Origin: Candidatus Angelobacter sp.
GTDB taxonomy: Bacteria > Acidobacteriota > Terriglobia > Terriglobales > Acidobacteriaceae
DNA: 64,000 nucleotides
NCBI GenBank assembly: GCA_025462835.1
Contig: JAOAPH010000039.1
Span: forward strand, 1-64,000
Direction: 5' to 3'
Part shown: positions 42,918 through 50,848 of the stretch, in pieces
How the letters are laid out: each line of letters opens with the position of its first letter
Position numbering within the stretch: the stretch's first letter is position 1
Made by a program: the position numbers and the translations under genes
The notes under the pieces: model-generated
Told to the model about the DNA's origin: nothing
Databases searched by the model: none
What the model saw: only the letters and a program-made list of their open reading frames with translations

Positions 42918-44480
42918 TCAATTCCAGTGCTTCAACTTCGGCCAGTCGTCCTGCAAACTCTTCTTCCGCCCGCGACAAATGAAGACTGGATTGTGTTCCT
43001 CCGCCATCGCATAAGGATGATCGATCATCCCTAACTCTTCGACCGAGGCACATTTGCTCTCCAGCGATTCGCGGTCGTCTTGCAGAACGATCATGATCTC
43101 GCCGGTATAGTTGCGCGGCCCCCAGAACCAATAGTTCTGGTGTCCGCTGATGGCCTTGGGCAGCCCGTACTTGGGACCGAAGAAATCGATCGCGCCGGCC
43201 TCGCCGTAATTATTTGCGAAGATTGCGGTCTTCGCCCGCTCCTCGGGAGAGAGCGAATTATAGATCTTTGCAACTTTCTCCACCATCTCCGGCCATCCGA
43301 ACCTGTCGCCGAAGTGTTGCGGCAGTACGCCCTTGTGCGCCACTTCCGTTTTCGGCGTGCTCAGTCCTAACTTGGACTCGTATTGCAAAAATGTTTCCAC
43401 TGGAAGTACGGGCAACACCAGGGGAGCGCCGATTACGCCTGCGACAACTAGCAATGCCGGATAAGCAAACTTGGCCCAAGCAAAGCTTTTCCTGCTCAAC
43501 CAGCGTTCCCATAGCACCGCGCCACCGGCCAGCATCATGGGATAGATCGGTGCCAGGTAATAGTTCTTGCCGTGCATCGCCATCATGGTCGCGAAGAAAA
43601 TTAAGAAAGTAATCCCAAGTACGCGGAATCGCTTTCCCTCGCGATCGAACAAGAAGAAGTAAATGCCGGCGATCCATACTGGAGCGGTCAGCGGATGGAT
43701 GATGAAGATCTGTTGTCCCACGAATGCGAGGGGACTGAGGACCACGTCTTTGCCCGACTTCTGCACATTGCGCAGCAACTCCAGCGTGGCCCAATGATGT
43801 TTGATCTGCCACAACAGATTGGGCGCAAAGATCACGAAGACTATCGCGCTCGCGATCCATATCCACTTGTTCTTAAGGAATCGGCGCTCTGGAGTGAGCA
43901 GCAACGCGATCAGCACGGCCAATCCGAAGAACGCAGTCGAGTGTTTGTTCATCAAGCCCAGCCCGGCGAAGACGCCGAACCACAGCCAATATTTTGGATC
44001 ATCGCGCTTGATCGCCAGAATGATGGCGTAAACGCCGCCCATCCAGAAGATCGGCTCAAAGGCGTTCATAGACAAGTAATCGTCCATCGCGAGATAGATG
44101 GGCGCAACCAGCACGCAAAGGCATGCGAGGAAGACCGCAAATCGTTTCCCGCCCAGCTCGCGGGTGATCAACCCGGTGATGACCATCACGATAGCCCCGG
44201 CCAGGGCAGGGAAGAAGCGGATGGCGTGCAGGGAATCGCCGAACAACGCTCGGCTGATTTTCGCTACGAGCGCCACCATCGGCGCCATGTCGGCGTAGCC
44301 CCACGCAAGATGATCGCCGCAAGCCAAAAAATAAAGTTCATCGCGGAAGTAGCCGTATCCGCCGTTCGACCACATATGCACCAACAGCGTAAATGCAGCG
44401 ATCAACAGCGCGGGTGTGAGTGGACGCGCCCAGATGGATGTGGGTGCCTCATGCATGTGTGTTTCCGTTGGAGATGCCAT
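42918..44480 (-). CDS. Glycosyltransferase family 39 (dolichyl-phosphate-mannose protein mannosyltransferase-like)
   Basis: The 520-aa protein has about ten hydrophobic helices with the GT-C pattern: GYGYFRDELYFLACGDHLAWGY early (Asp/Glu loop), MDDYLSMNAFEPIFWMGG, GLGLMNKHSTAFFGLA. Family members such as ArnT transfer sugars from lipid carriers to lipids or proteins at the membrane. The C-terminal soluble part (after about residue 350) is probably periplasmic. Sugar and acceptor unknown. It is divergent from the 44614 operon. Confidence 0.88.
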   Translation of the reverse strand: MASPTETHMHEAPTSIWARPLTPALLIAAFTLLVHMWSNGGYGYFRDELYFLACGDHLAWGYADMAPMVALVAKISRALFGDSLHAIRFFPALAGAIVMVITGLITRELGGKRFAVFLACLCVLVAPIYLAMDDYLSMNAFEPIFWMGGVYAIILAIKRDDPKYWLWFGVFAGLGLMNKHSTAFFGLAVLIALLLTPERRFLKNKWIWIASAIVFVIFAPNLLWQIKHHWATLELLRNVQKSGKDVVLSPLAFVGQQIFIIHPLTAPVWIAGIYFFLFDREGKRFRVLGITFLIFFATMMAMHGKNYYLAPIYPMMLAGGAVLWERWLSRKSFAWAKFAYPALLVVAGVIGAPLVLPVLPVETFLQYESKLGLSTPKTEVAHKGVLPQHFGDRFGWPEMVEKVAKIYNSLSPEERAKTAIFANNYGEAGAIDFFGPKYGLPKAISGHQNYWFWGPRNYTGEIMIVLQDDRESLESKCASVEELGMIDHPYAMAEEHNPVFICRGRKKSLQDDWPKLKHWN

Positions 44481-44525
44481 ATCGATGGCAACGAGTCTAA
44501 CCGATGGAAATCCGAGCTGCGCATT

Positions 44526-44555
44526 TTGACCTGCGCGGCACCCGCTTGGTAAAAT
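44526..44555 (+). promoter_or_regulatory. Sigma-70-type promoter of the 44614 operon
   Basis: TTGACC (44526-44531), 18-nt spacer, TAAAAT (44550-44555). The start of transcription would be near 44562, inside the palindrome below. Confidence 0.7.
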
Positions 44556-44560
44556 CCTAA

Positions 44561-44589
44561 TTGAAAATGAAATTCAATTTCATTTTCAA
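44561..44589 (+). promoter_or_regulatory. Perfect 29-bp palindrome (Fur-like operator)
   Basis: Arms TTGAAAATGAAATT and AATTTCATTTTCAA are exact inverted repeats around a single C. It starts 5 nt after the -10 box and spans the predicted start of transcription. The TGAAAATGA/TCATTTTCA character fits Fur-family (iron/zinc/manganese) boxes, but this is inference. Confidence 0.75.
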
Positions 44590-44613
44590 AATGACCTGAA
44601 GGACAATTCAGCT

Positions 44614-45483
44614 TTGCCCTCAAATCTCGCTCACGCACTGCGACGATCCGCAATACTCGTGTCGCTCTTTACCCTCCTCTCGCTGGCCGCCTCCGCGCAG
44701 GAAAATTACTTCATCACCTACTCCCACCAGATGGAAGAGCCCGGAAATCTCGAGATTGCAACCCGATCGGTGACTGCGTCGCCCAAAGGAGGCAATTCAT
44801 TCATCGCCAGCGCGCTTGAACTCGAATACGGCGTCAAAGCCTGGTGGACGAGCGAACTCTATCTCGACGGCCAAAGCACCGCGCGTGAAAGCACTATCTT
44901 CACCGGTTATCGCTGGGAGAACCGCTTTCGTCCGCTGCTGCGCGAGCACTGGATCAATCCCGTACTTTACATTGAATTCGCAAACGTCAATGGCGCCGAT
45001 AAGACCCTGCTCGAAGTCGTTGGTCATGACGGCAATGCCGACGCCGGCGACCGCAATGACCGCAGTGAGAAGAAGCGGGAGATGGAACTGAGGCTGATCG
45101 GCTCCAGCAATCTCAAAGGCTGGAACATCTCGGAAAATTTCATCGCTGAAAAGAACCTGACGAACGAGCCTTGGGAGTTCGGATACGCTCTCGGTTTCAG
45201 CCGTCCGCTGTCGCTTGCCGCCAGCGCCAACGTTTGCACGTTTTGCAAGGAGAACGTCTCATTAGGCGCGGAGATGTATGGCGGACTCGGCGATCGTCAC
45301 AGCTTCGGGCTGCGTGACACGTCACATTATCTGGCGCCCGTCGCCAGCCTGCGCACCCCGGCGGGTATGACGTTCAAGCTCTCGCCCGGATTCGGCCTGA
45401 ATGACAACAGCCACGGATTCCTCTTCCGCTTCGGCGTCTCCTATGAGATCGAGCAGATCGCTTCGAAGTTGAGGGGCAGATGA
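44614..45483 (+). CDS. Secreted beta-rich (possible outer membrane) protein
   Basis: The 289-aa protein has a signal peptide (cut after LAASAQ near residue 29) and alternating beta-like strands with Gly/Arg turns ending in an aromatic (ISYEIEQIA... near the C-terminus), as in outer-membrane or periplasmic barrel-like proteins. No family recognised. It starts at TTG 44614; an upstream ATG is interrupted by a stop. AAGGA lies about 12 nt upstream. The gene overlaps the cytochrome c gene by 4 nt (ATGA), so they form one operon below the palindromic operator. Confidence 0.72.
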   Translation: MPSNLAHALRRSAILVSLFTLLSLAASAQENYFITYSHQMEEPGNLEIATRSVTASPKGGNSFIASALELEYGVKAWWTSELYLDGQSTARESTIFTGYRWENRFRPLLREHWINPVLYIEFANVNGADKTLLEVVGHDGNADAGDRNDRSEKKREMELRLIGSSNLKGWNISENFIAEKNLTNEPWEFGYALGFSRPLSLAASANVCTFCKENVSLGAEMYGGLGDRHSFGLRDTSHYLAPVASLRTPAGMTFKLSPGFGLNDNSHGFLFRFGVSYEIEQIASKLRGR

Positions 45484-45869
45484 TCATTCATCGCACTCAC
45501 AAACTGGTTTTGCTTGCCTGCATCATTGGCTGCCTCACCCTGATCGCCGCTGCGGCGATCGAGGGCTCGTGGCTGCCAAAAGTTCCGGAGAAGGACCGCT
45601 CACGCTCCAATCCTTACGAAAACGACAGCCAGGCCACGCTGGTGGGAAAAAAACTCTTTCAGCAACACTGCGCCTCGTGCCACGGCCCCACAGCGGAGGG
45701 CAAAGGCAAGCGCCCGAACCTCCATTCCGAGACCATCCGCAACGCCAAGCCGGGCGAACTGCAATGGCTGCTCACGAACGGCAATCTCGCTAAGGGAATG
45801 CCATCATGGAGTCGATTGCCGGAACAGCAGCGCTGGCAATTGGTCAGCTACCTGAAGACCTTGCAGTAG
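45480..45869 (+). CDS. Cytochrome c, single haem
   Basis: The 129-aa protein has a membrane/signal segment (LVLLACIIGCLTLIAAAAI) and one CASCH motif (about 64-68) with GKGMPSWSRLP supplying the distal Met. It should shuttle electrons at the periplasmic face. It overlaps the preceding secreted gene by 4 nt (translational coupling) and so is under the same palindrome-controlled promoter. Confidence 0.88.
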   Translation: MIIHRTHKLVLLACIIGCLTLIAAAAIEGSWLPKVPEKDRSRSNPYENDSQATLVGKKLFQQHCASCHGPTAEGKGKRPNLHSETIRNAKPGELQWLLTNGNLAKGMPSWSRLPEQQRWQLVSYLKTLQ

Positions 45870-45985
45870 AAATTGTCTCTGTGTGGCACAGTCGCCCTCG
45901 GCTGTGCTTTACACGCTCTGCCATCCTGAACGCATCGAAACAGCTTGAGAGCGCCGCATCTCCATACGGAGTACGATGTGTGAAC

Positions 45986-47086
45986 ATGTTGGCCAGAGCT
46001 ATAACCGGCGCGTTTTTATTGGCTTCCACCTATGCGCTTTCATATCCCGTCCCGATGCCAGGCACTGAGCCCATTCCGGAGTTGATGGCAAAAGCAACCC
46101 TGGTCTGTAAAGGGCTGGTTACAGATGCTACGCCGAGAACCTTTGCAGACGATCCTCCCAAATTGACAGGCATCGCAACTGTTCATGTCGACCGTTGCTT
46201 CAAGGGCGATCCCTCCTCGACTGATATAGCCGTTCAATTCGATTCAGTACTGCCTGCGGGTGGTGGACCTGCAATCGTGCTGCGCAACGGTGATTACTAT
46301 CTATTCTTTCTCCAGTCCAAGGACGGCAAATATTTTCCTTTCGATAAGTTCTTCAGTGTTCTTGATATTTCCCGTTTGCAGGGACCTGTTGTTCCTGGCG
46401 TTACCGGCCCCATGCTGCTTTTGGAAATCGATTTGAAAGCTGGGCTGAAAGACGCTAATGGAGATCGCGTTCTAGATAGCATTCGCATGTTGGGCAACAT
46501 GCGGCATTTGCAATCTACAAAGGAGTTGAAGGAGTTGTTGCGCTCCCGTAATGAGCTAATCCGTGTTTATGTATACGAGGCATTGCTGCGGCTTAGCGAC
46601 TACTCCGTCCTGAAAAGCGTTCGCGAGTTCTTGGCCAACAAGCCTGAAGCTCCCGGAAGTATTTACCTACCCCAAGATCGTCTCTTATATATGCAATCCC
46701 AACTCGCGTCAGAAATTGCGAGTATCAGGGATCCTGCACAGCTGCCAGAATTGGAACAATTCCTGCTCTCGCCGAATCGCTTCACACGTGCTCAAGCGTT
46801 ACAAGCCGTTCGGGCAATCAACTCACCCCACAGCGCGCCTTTCTTCTACAAGCTGCTTGATGACACTGATGTGGATAATCGCTTCGGTGCAATGCAGGGC
46901 TTGCTCACAATCGCAGGCGGAGGTCCGATTCCGTGGGTTCCAAGTTGGGATGAATTCCGCAGGGATCCCGGTCCATATGCAGCCAAATGCAAGCAGTGGT
47001 GGGATGTGGAGGGGAAATACAAAGCCTTCTATCAATCCCCACCGAAGAATCAGAGCTACCCGTTCTTGGATCCTCGCCAGCACTGA
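45986..47086 (+). CDS. Secreted HEAT-repeat-like protein
   Basis: The 366-aa protein from ATG 45986 has a signal peptide (MLARAITGAFLLASTYALSYP). After an N-terminal beta region (IPELMAKATLVCKGLVTDATP ... LPAGGGPAIVLRNGDYYLFFL) it shows helical pairs from about residue 200 to 320 resembling HEAT repeats (STKELKELLRSRNELIRVYVYEALLR, PELEQFLLSPNRFTRAQALQAVRAI). Function unknown; protein-protein contact is likely. A TACGAT box ends 8 nt before the ATG. The frame extends upstream but overlaps the cytochrome gene. Confidence 0.72.
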   Translation: MLARAITGAFLLASTYALSYPVPMPGTEPIPELMAKATLVCKGLVTDATPRTFADDPPKLTGIATVHVDRCFKGDPSSTDIAVQFDSVLPAGGGPAIVLRNGDYYLFFLQSKDGKYFPFDKFFSVLDISRLQGPVVPGVTGPMLLLEIDLKAGLKDANGDRVLDSIRMLGNMRHLQSTKELKELLRSRNELIRVYVYEALLRLSDYSVLKSVREFLANKPEAPGSIYLPQDRLLYMQSQLASEIASIRDPAQLPELEQFLLSPNRFTRAQALQAVRAINSPHSAPFFYKLLDDTDVDNRFGAMQGLLTIAGGGPIPWVPSWDEFRRDPGPYAAKCKQWWDVEGKYKAFYQSPPKNQSYPFLDPRQH

Positions 47087-47160
47087 GTAGATTCAGGTTT
47101 GCTGCTTCAATGAATACGGACGCGGTGGGGTATATACTGCGCCCGCGCTGATTTCGACCT

Positions 47161-48633
47161 ATGCCCCCCGCACTCCAAACCGACGTCCTCGTCCGCACCA
47201 TCGAAGACTTCCTCTCCGAATCGCCCAACGCCGTCGTCATCGAAGACGGCATGGTCAGCTTCGATCTAGGCACGGCGAAGTATGCGATTTCGTCAGATCA
47301 CGGTAAATGTTTGTTGCACCTGTGGTCGGAAGAGCGCAACGCGGTGCGCCGCGTGGTGGAAGCGGAGACGAAAAACGGAACGCTGAAGCTTTCCGTGCAG
47401 AAGTTTGGGCAGGCGCGTCCGCTTAAATTAGAAATCTGTTCAGACCGGGATCGACGCACCTCGACAGCGAAAAAGTCGGCGCGCGCTGCTTATCAGCGAA
47501 TGCTGCATCGGGTTCTGCAGCGCGCATATCCCGGATTCACAATCGAGAAGCTGACATCCGCCGCCGATCTGGAGCACAGTTTTGGCCCGGCGTACACGCG
47601 CGGATTGTTACGCAAGGGGCGTTCCGCCTTTGCGATCGTCGGCGTGAATGCGCAGGAGGTCCAATCATCAATCGACGCGGCGCTCACCGTAGGACTGCTC
47701 TGGCTCGACCTCTGTCGCGAGAGGAATGACAGCTTTGTCGTCGAGGGTCTGAAGCTCTTTTTTCCACCTAGCACTTCGGCGACGGTGCGTGCGCGTATCG
47801 CTCACCTGAACCATCATGCGGCAAAATTTCACTTGTACGAAGTGGAAGAGCGCGACGAAGTAGTGCATGAGTTCGACACCACTGACGCGGGAAACATAGC
47901 GACGCGGCTCGTGCGATGCCCTGACGATTCCGCCGCACGCCAGCGATTCGCTGCAACTATCACGCGTGTCACCGCAATCGTTCCCAATGCGGAAGTCGTG
48001 GTTCTGAGTTCATCGGAAGTCGCTTTTCGTCTCCACGGACTGGAGTTCGCGCGCGCGCGCAATGCGCTCGCTCCGGGAAGTTTTCAGCAGCAGCAGGAGA
48101 TCACGTTTGGTGCAGGAGCCTATGAGACGGCGTTGACCGCAGACAACGAAGAGCAGTTCGCGGAACTGATGCGTCGCGTGCTGGAATCGCGCCGCCCCGG
48201 CGGAAACCGTTATGACGCGCTATGGCGAATGCAGCCGGAGCGCTGGCTGGAGTCGCTCATTGTGCGCGACATCAGCGCCTTCGACTCGCGGCTCGACCCC
48301 GCGTTTGTCTATTCGCAGGTGCCGGCCTTCGCGGCCTCTGATCGTGCGATGATCGACGTGCTCACCTGCACTCGCGCTGGCCGCCTCGCCGTCCTCGAAC
48401 TCAAGGCCAGCGAAGATCTGCATCTGCCGCTGCAAGGGTTGGATTACTGGTCACGCGTCAACTGGCACCACCAACGCGGCGAATTCCAGAAGTTCGGATA
48501 CTTCTCCGGCCGCGAACTCTCTCCCGAGCCGCCGCTGTTGATGCTGGTAGCGCCCGCGTTGCAAGTCCATCCCGCAACCGATACGCTGCTACGATTCTGT
48601 CGACGGCAATCGATTGCACGCTCATTGGCGTAG
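47161..48633 (+). CDS. Hypothetical protein with a PD-(D/E)XK-like C-terminal domain
   Basis: The 490-aa protein has no signal peptide. In the C-terminal region MIDVLTCTRAGRLAVLELKASEDLH gives D399 ... E413-L-K415, the D-(x14)-E-x-K spacing of PD-(D/E)XK nuclease-type folds; the preceding PERWLESLIVRDI is a helix as in such folds. The rest (N-terminal beta segment, central RARIAHLNHHAAKF region) is unrecognised. If the pattern is right, it could cut or bind DNA. It is convergent with the UvrC-like gene, 61 nt apart. A TATATA box sits about 29 nt before ATG 47161. Confidence 0.6.
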   Translation: MPPALQTDVLVRTIEDFLSESPNAVVIEDGMVSFDLGTAKYAISSDHGKCLLHLWSEERNAVRRVVEAETKNGTLKLSVQKFGQARPLKLEICSDRDRRTSTAKKSARAAYQRMLHRVLQRAYPGFTIEKLTSAADLEHSFGPAYTRGLLRKGRSAFAIVGVNAQEVQSSIDAALTVGLLWLDLCRERNDSFVVEGLKLFFPPSTSATVRARIAHLNHHAAKFHLYEVEERDEVVHEFDTTDAGNIATRLVRCPDDSAARQRFAATITRVTAIVPNAEVVVLSSSEVAFRLHGLEFARARNALAPGSFQQQQEITFGAGAYETALTADNEEQFAELMRRVLESRRPGGNRYDALWRMQPERWLESLIVRDISAFDSRLDPAFVYSQVPAFAASDRAMIDVLTCTRAGRLAVLELKASEDLHLPLQGLDYWSRVNWHHQRGEFQKFGYFSGRELSPEPPLLMLVAPALQVHPATDTLLRFCRRQSIARSLA

Positions 48634-48694
48634 ACGAGAATTGGCGAAATGGAGTGAGGGTCATATTCAGGAAGTCGCGGAAGAAGCCTTAGAT

Positions 48695-49984
48695 TCAACT
48701 GTGACTCGGTTCTTCCTTTGCGTCACTCTGCGTCCTTTGCGGTTCGAGCTTTTGCCCTCTTCCGACAAACACTCGTGACACCCCATTCAGTATTCTTCGC
48801 CACGGCCAATCGGCATCAGTGTCGCGAAAGAAAATTTCACCCACCCGGTTGCTCTTGTAATACCAGCGCTTCAGGATTGCCAACTGCTCGGCCTGGCTGG
48901 CGACAGAAATCTTCCCGCTCGGCTGCAGCGATTCCACCACCTCTCTAAGCCGGACCTCCGGCTTGGGTGCTTCTGCAACGATAACTTCAGCACTCGGTTC
49001 CAGCGGTACCGGTTGCACCATCAGCGGCTGCGCATAGAACGACGACGATCCCGCCTGCTGCGCGTGTGCCATCCCAAGCACGGAAAACTCGATTGGCCCG
49101 ACTATTTGTCCGCCGGCAAACCGGAATACCGCGACGCTGTTGTGCTCAGCCGATGCCGACGGCTGCACAATCAATGCATCCAGCCGGTCAATGCGACGAA
49201 TGATCTCATCGCACTCGCGGGCGACAGTCTTAACTTTTTCCACGCGCGTGTGCAGCGCGGCAGCATTCTCAAATTCAAGATCGGTAGAAGCCTTGTCTCG
49301 TTGCGCAGAAATTTCAGAGATGAGCGATTCGCCGCGAGTGTCGAGAAAATCTTGGACTCGCCGCATCTCGGAAAAGTATTCCTCGTCGGTGCAGCCTTTG
49401 AAACACGGCGCCAGGCACATCTTCATTTCCGAATAGATGCATCCGGGAAATGCAGGATCAGGGTTCAGCTCAAACGTGCATCGGCGAGACTTGAAGAGAT
49501 CGAGCGCATCATTAAGGAAACGGTCGGCAACGGCGTGCGAGCGAAACGGTCCGTAGTAAACCGATTGCGTGTTCAAAGCTTTTTCAGCCGACCGCCCCAG
49601 CTTGCGCGTCACATACGCGCGTGGATAGGCATTCTCCCAGTGAATGCGTATCAGAGGTGAAAGGTTGAGGCGAAGACGCTTGGTGTAGGTCTCGGGAAAG
49701 ATCTTGCGCACTAGCTTATACAGCAGGGCAACGTTCTCGAAATCCGAACCGGTAGACGAGCACTCGATCCCGGCGCAGCGGTCGCGCAGGTTGAGCCGCT
49801 TGCTTTGCGCTTCGGCGGGGGCGAGCAGACGCATGATCCGACGCCGTAGGTTTGCCGCCTTGCTGATGTAAGGCTCGGCATGGGCATCATGGCCACGCAG
49901 GAGGAAGACGCCTGCGCCATCTGGAATTTGCGCAATGATTTCCCTGTCGCGTTCCGGAGAGAACGGGATGGAATGCGTCAGCAC
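48695..49984 (-). CDS. UvrC-like protein lacking nuclease active sites
   Basis: The 429-aa protein aligns with the N-terminal two-thirds of UvrC. The GIY-YIG region is degenerate: GVF (F27) instead of GVY, YIS instead of YIG, L88 where the catalytic Glu belongs and T101 for the Asn, while the NLRRR arginines remain. The four Fe-S-type cysteines (CTFELNPDPAFPGCIYSEMKMCLAPC, spacing x12, x7, x3) and the UVR helix (DLEFENAAALHTRVEKV) are conserved, so it may bind UvrB. The (HhH)2 and EndoV-like C-terminal half is missing. GTG 49984 is the start. Third gene of the DnaC-like/DUF4184/UvrC-like operon. The last about 15 residues come from a repeat. Confidence 0.82.
   Translation of the reverse strand: MLTHSIPFSPERDREIIAQIPDGAGVFLLRGHDAHAEPYISKAANLRRRIMRLLAPAEAQSKRLNLRDRCAGIECSSTGSDFENVALLYKLVRKIFPETYTKRLRLNLSPLIRIHWENAYPRAYVTRKLGRSAEKALNTQSVYYGPFRSHAVADRFLNDALDLFKSRRCTFELNPDPAFPGCIYSEMKMCLAPCFKGCTDEEYFSEMRRVQDFLDTRGESLISEISAQRDKASTDLEFENAAALHTRVEKVKTVARECDEIIRRIDRLDALIVQPSASAEHNSVAVFRFAGGQIVGPIEFSVLGMAHAQQAGSSSFYAQPLMVQPVPLEPSAEVIVAEAPKPEVRLREVVESLQPSGKISVASQAEQLAILKRWYYKSNRVGEIFFRDTDADWPWRRILNGVSRVFVGRGQKLEPQRTQSDAKEEPSHS
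48714..48744. repeat. CTTTGCGTC/CTTTGCGGTT repeat within the UvrC-like gene's 3' end
   Basis: CTTTGCGTCACTCTGCGTCC then TTTGCGGTTCGAG, a relative of family R1 (CTCCGTG-type tandem). It lies inside the coding region and encodes the final EPQRTQSDAKEEP-type residues, which have no UvrC counterpart. Confidence 0.6.
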
Positions 49985-50023
49985 AACCTTATGTTATCGG
50001 TTTGCAGCGGGGAGGAGCAGTGG

Positions 50024-50839
50024 CTAATCGGAAACCGGCTCAGACTGGCTGTCGAGCAAGAAACGTCGGAAGTGCCAAATCAGGCTAAAGATAAGAATCT
50101 CCAGAGTGAGGATCTTCATTCCGAGGATAGCGCTGTAACCGAGGAAAGCCCGTCCAAAATGCATTGAGAGTGGATTCAGCCAGAGCCGCGCGACAGATGG
50201 CGCAATCGCTCCCGCTGCGAAACTTACCAGCAAGATCATGCGTGTCACCGGAGACAATGAGAGATGCGCGTGCGCAGCCGACTCATCCGCGGAAGATTCG
50301 CGCAACCACCTGAAATAGTAATACCCGATCAACATCAATCCGATCACACTGCTTACGTATTGCAGCACGTCATAGATGCCGATCTGCAGTCGCGAAGCGA
50401 TGATGATGTGTTTTCTTAGGAACCCGAGTTGTTCAACCATCCACCCGCTGTTGTGAGTGAATGAATCCCAAGTGATGTGGCTGGCTGCGCCCAACAAGAT
50501 GGAGCCGATGATCTTCGCGAATTGTGCGACGGGAAAGAACGAAAACCCTTCCGCGGCGGGTAGAAGCCTCAACTGGTGCGATGCAGGAAACAATGAGATC
50601 AATGGACGTTTCAAGAATGTGTGGAACAGCCACAACGCAGCCAGACCCAACGGCAGGCAGAAGAAGAACAATCCGGGAAGCGTATGTGCGTATGTGCCGA
50701 GTCCCACAGGCAGACGATTTCCCAGACGGGGAATGAAATACAACATGTCCGGGGCAAAACTCCCCACGACCAGCGCGGAGAGGATGCCGTAGCGTCGAAT
50801 GGGGATTACAGCTGCGGGATGTGAAAGCGTAAACGGCAT
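50024..50839 (-). CDS. DUF4184-family membrane protein
   Basis: The 271-aa protein begins MPFTLSHPAAVIPIRRYG and has several hydrophobic spans and a HITWDSFTH motif near residue 120, the DUF4184 pattern (predicted membrane-bound hydrolase-like, related to YdjM-type). Function unknown. ATG 50839 lies 9 nt after the DnaC-like gene's stop and 39 nt before the UvrC-like gene's start, consistent with one operon. Confidence 0.85.
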   Translation of the reverse strand: MPFTLSHPAAVIPIRRYGILSALVVGSFAPDMLYFIPRLGNRLPVGLGTYAHTLPGLFFFCLPLGLAALWLFHTFLKRPLISLFPASHQLRLLPAAEGFSFFPVAQFAKIIGSILLGAASHITWDSFTHNSGWMVEQLGFLRKHIIIASRLQIGIYDVLQYVSSVIGLMLIGYYYFRWLRESSADESAAHAHLSLSPVTRMILLVSFAAGAIAPSVARLWLNPLSMHFGRAFLGYSAILGMKILTLEILIFSLIWHFRRFLLDSQSEPVSD

Positions 50840-50848
50840 TTGTATTCG

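Noticed and set aside
43695-44552. Long plus-strand open frame (285 codons) opposite the glycosyltransferase
   Set aside because: It is the antisense shadow of the 520-aa membrane protein, is rich in His/Asp/Arg and has no Shine-Dalgarno or family pattern.
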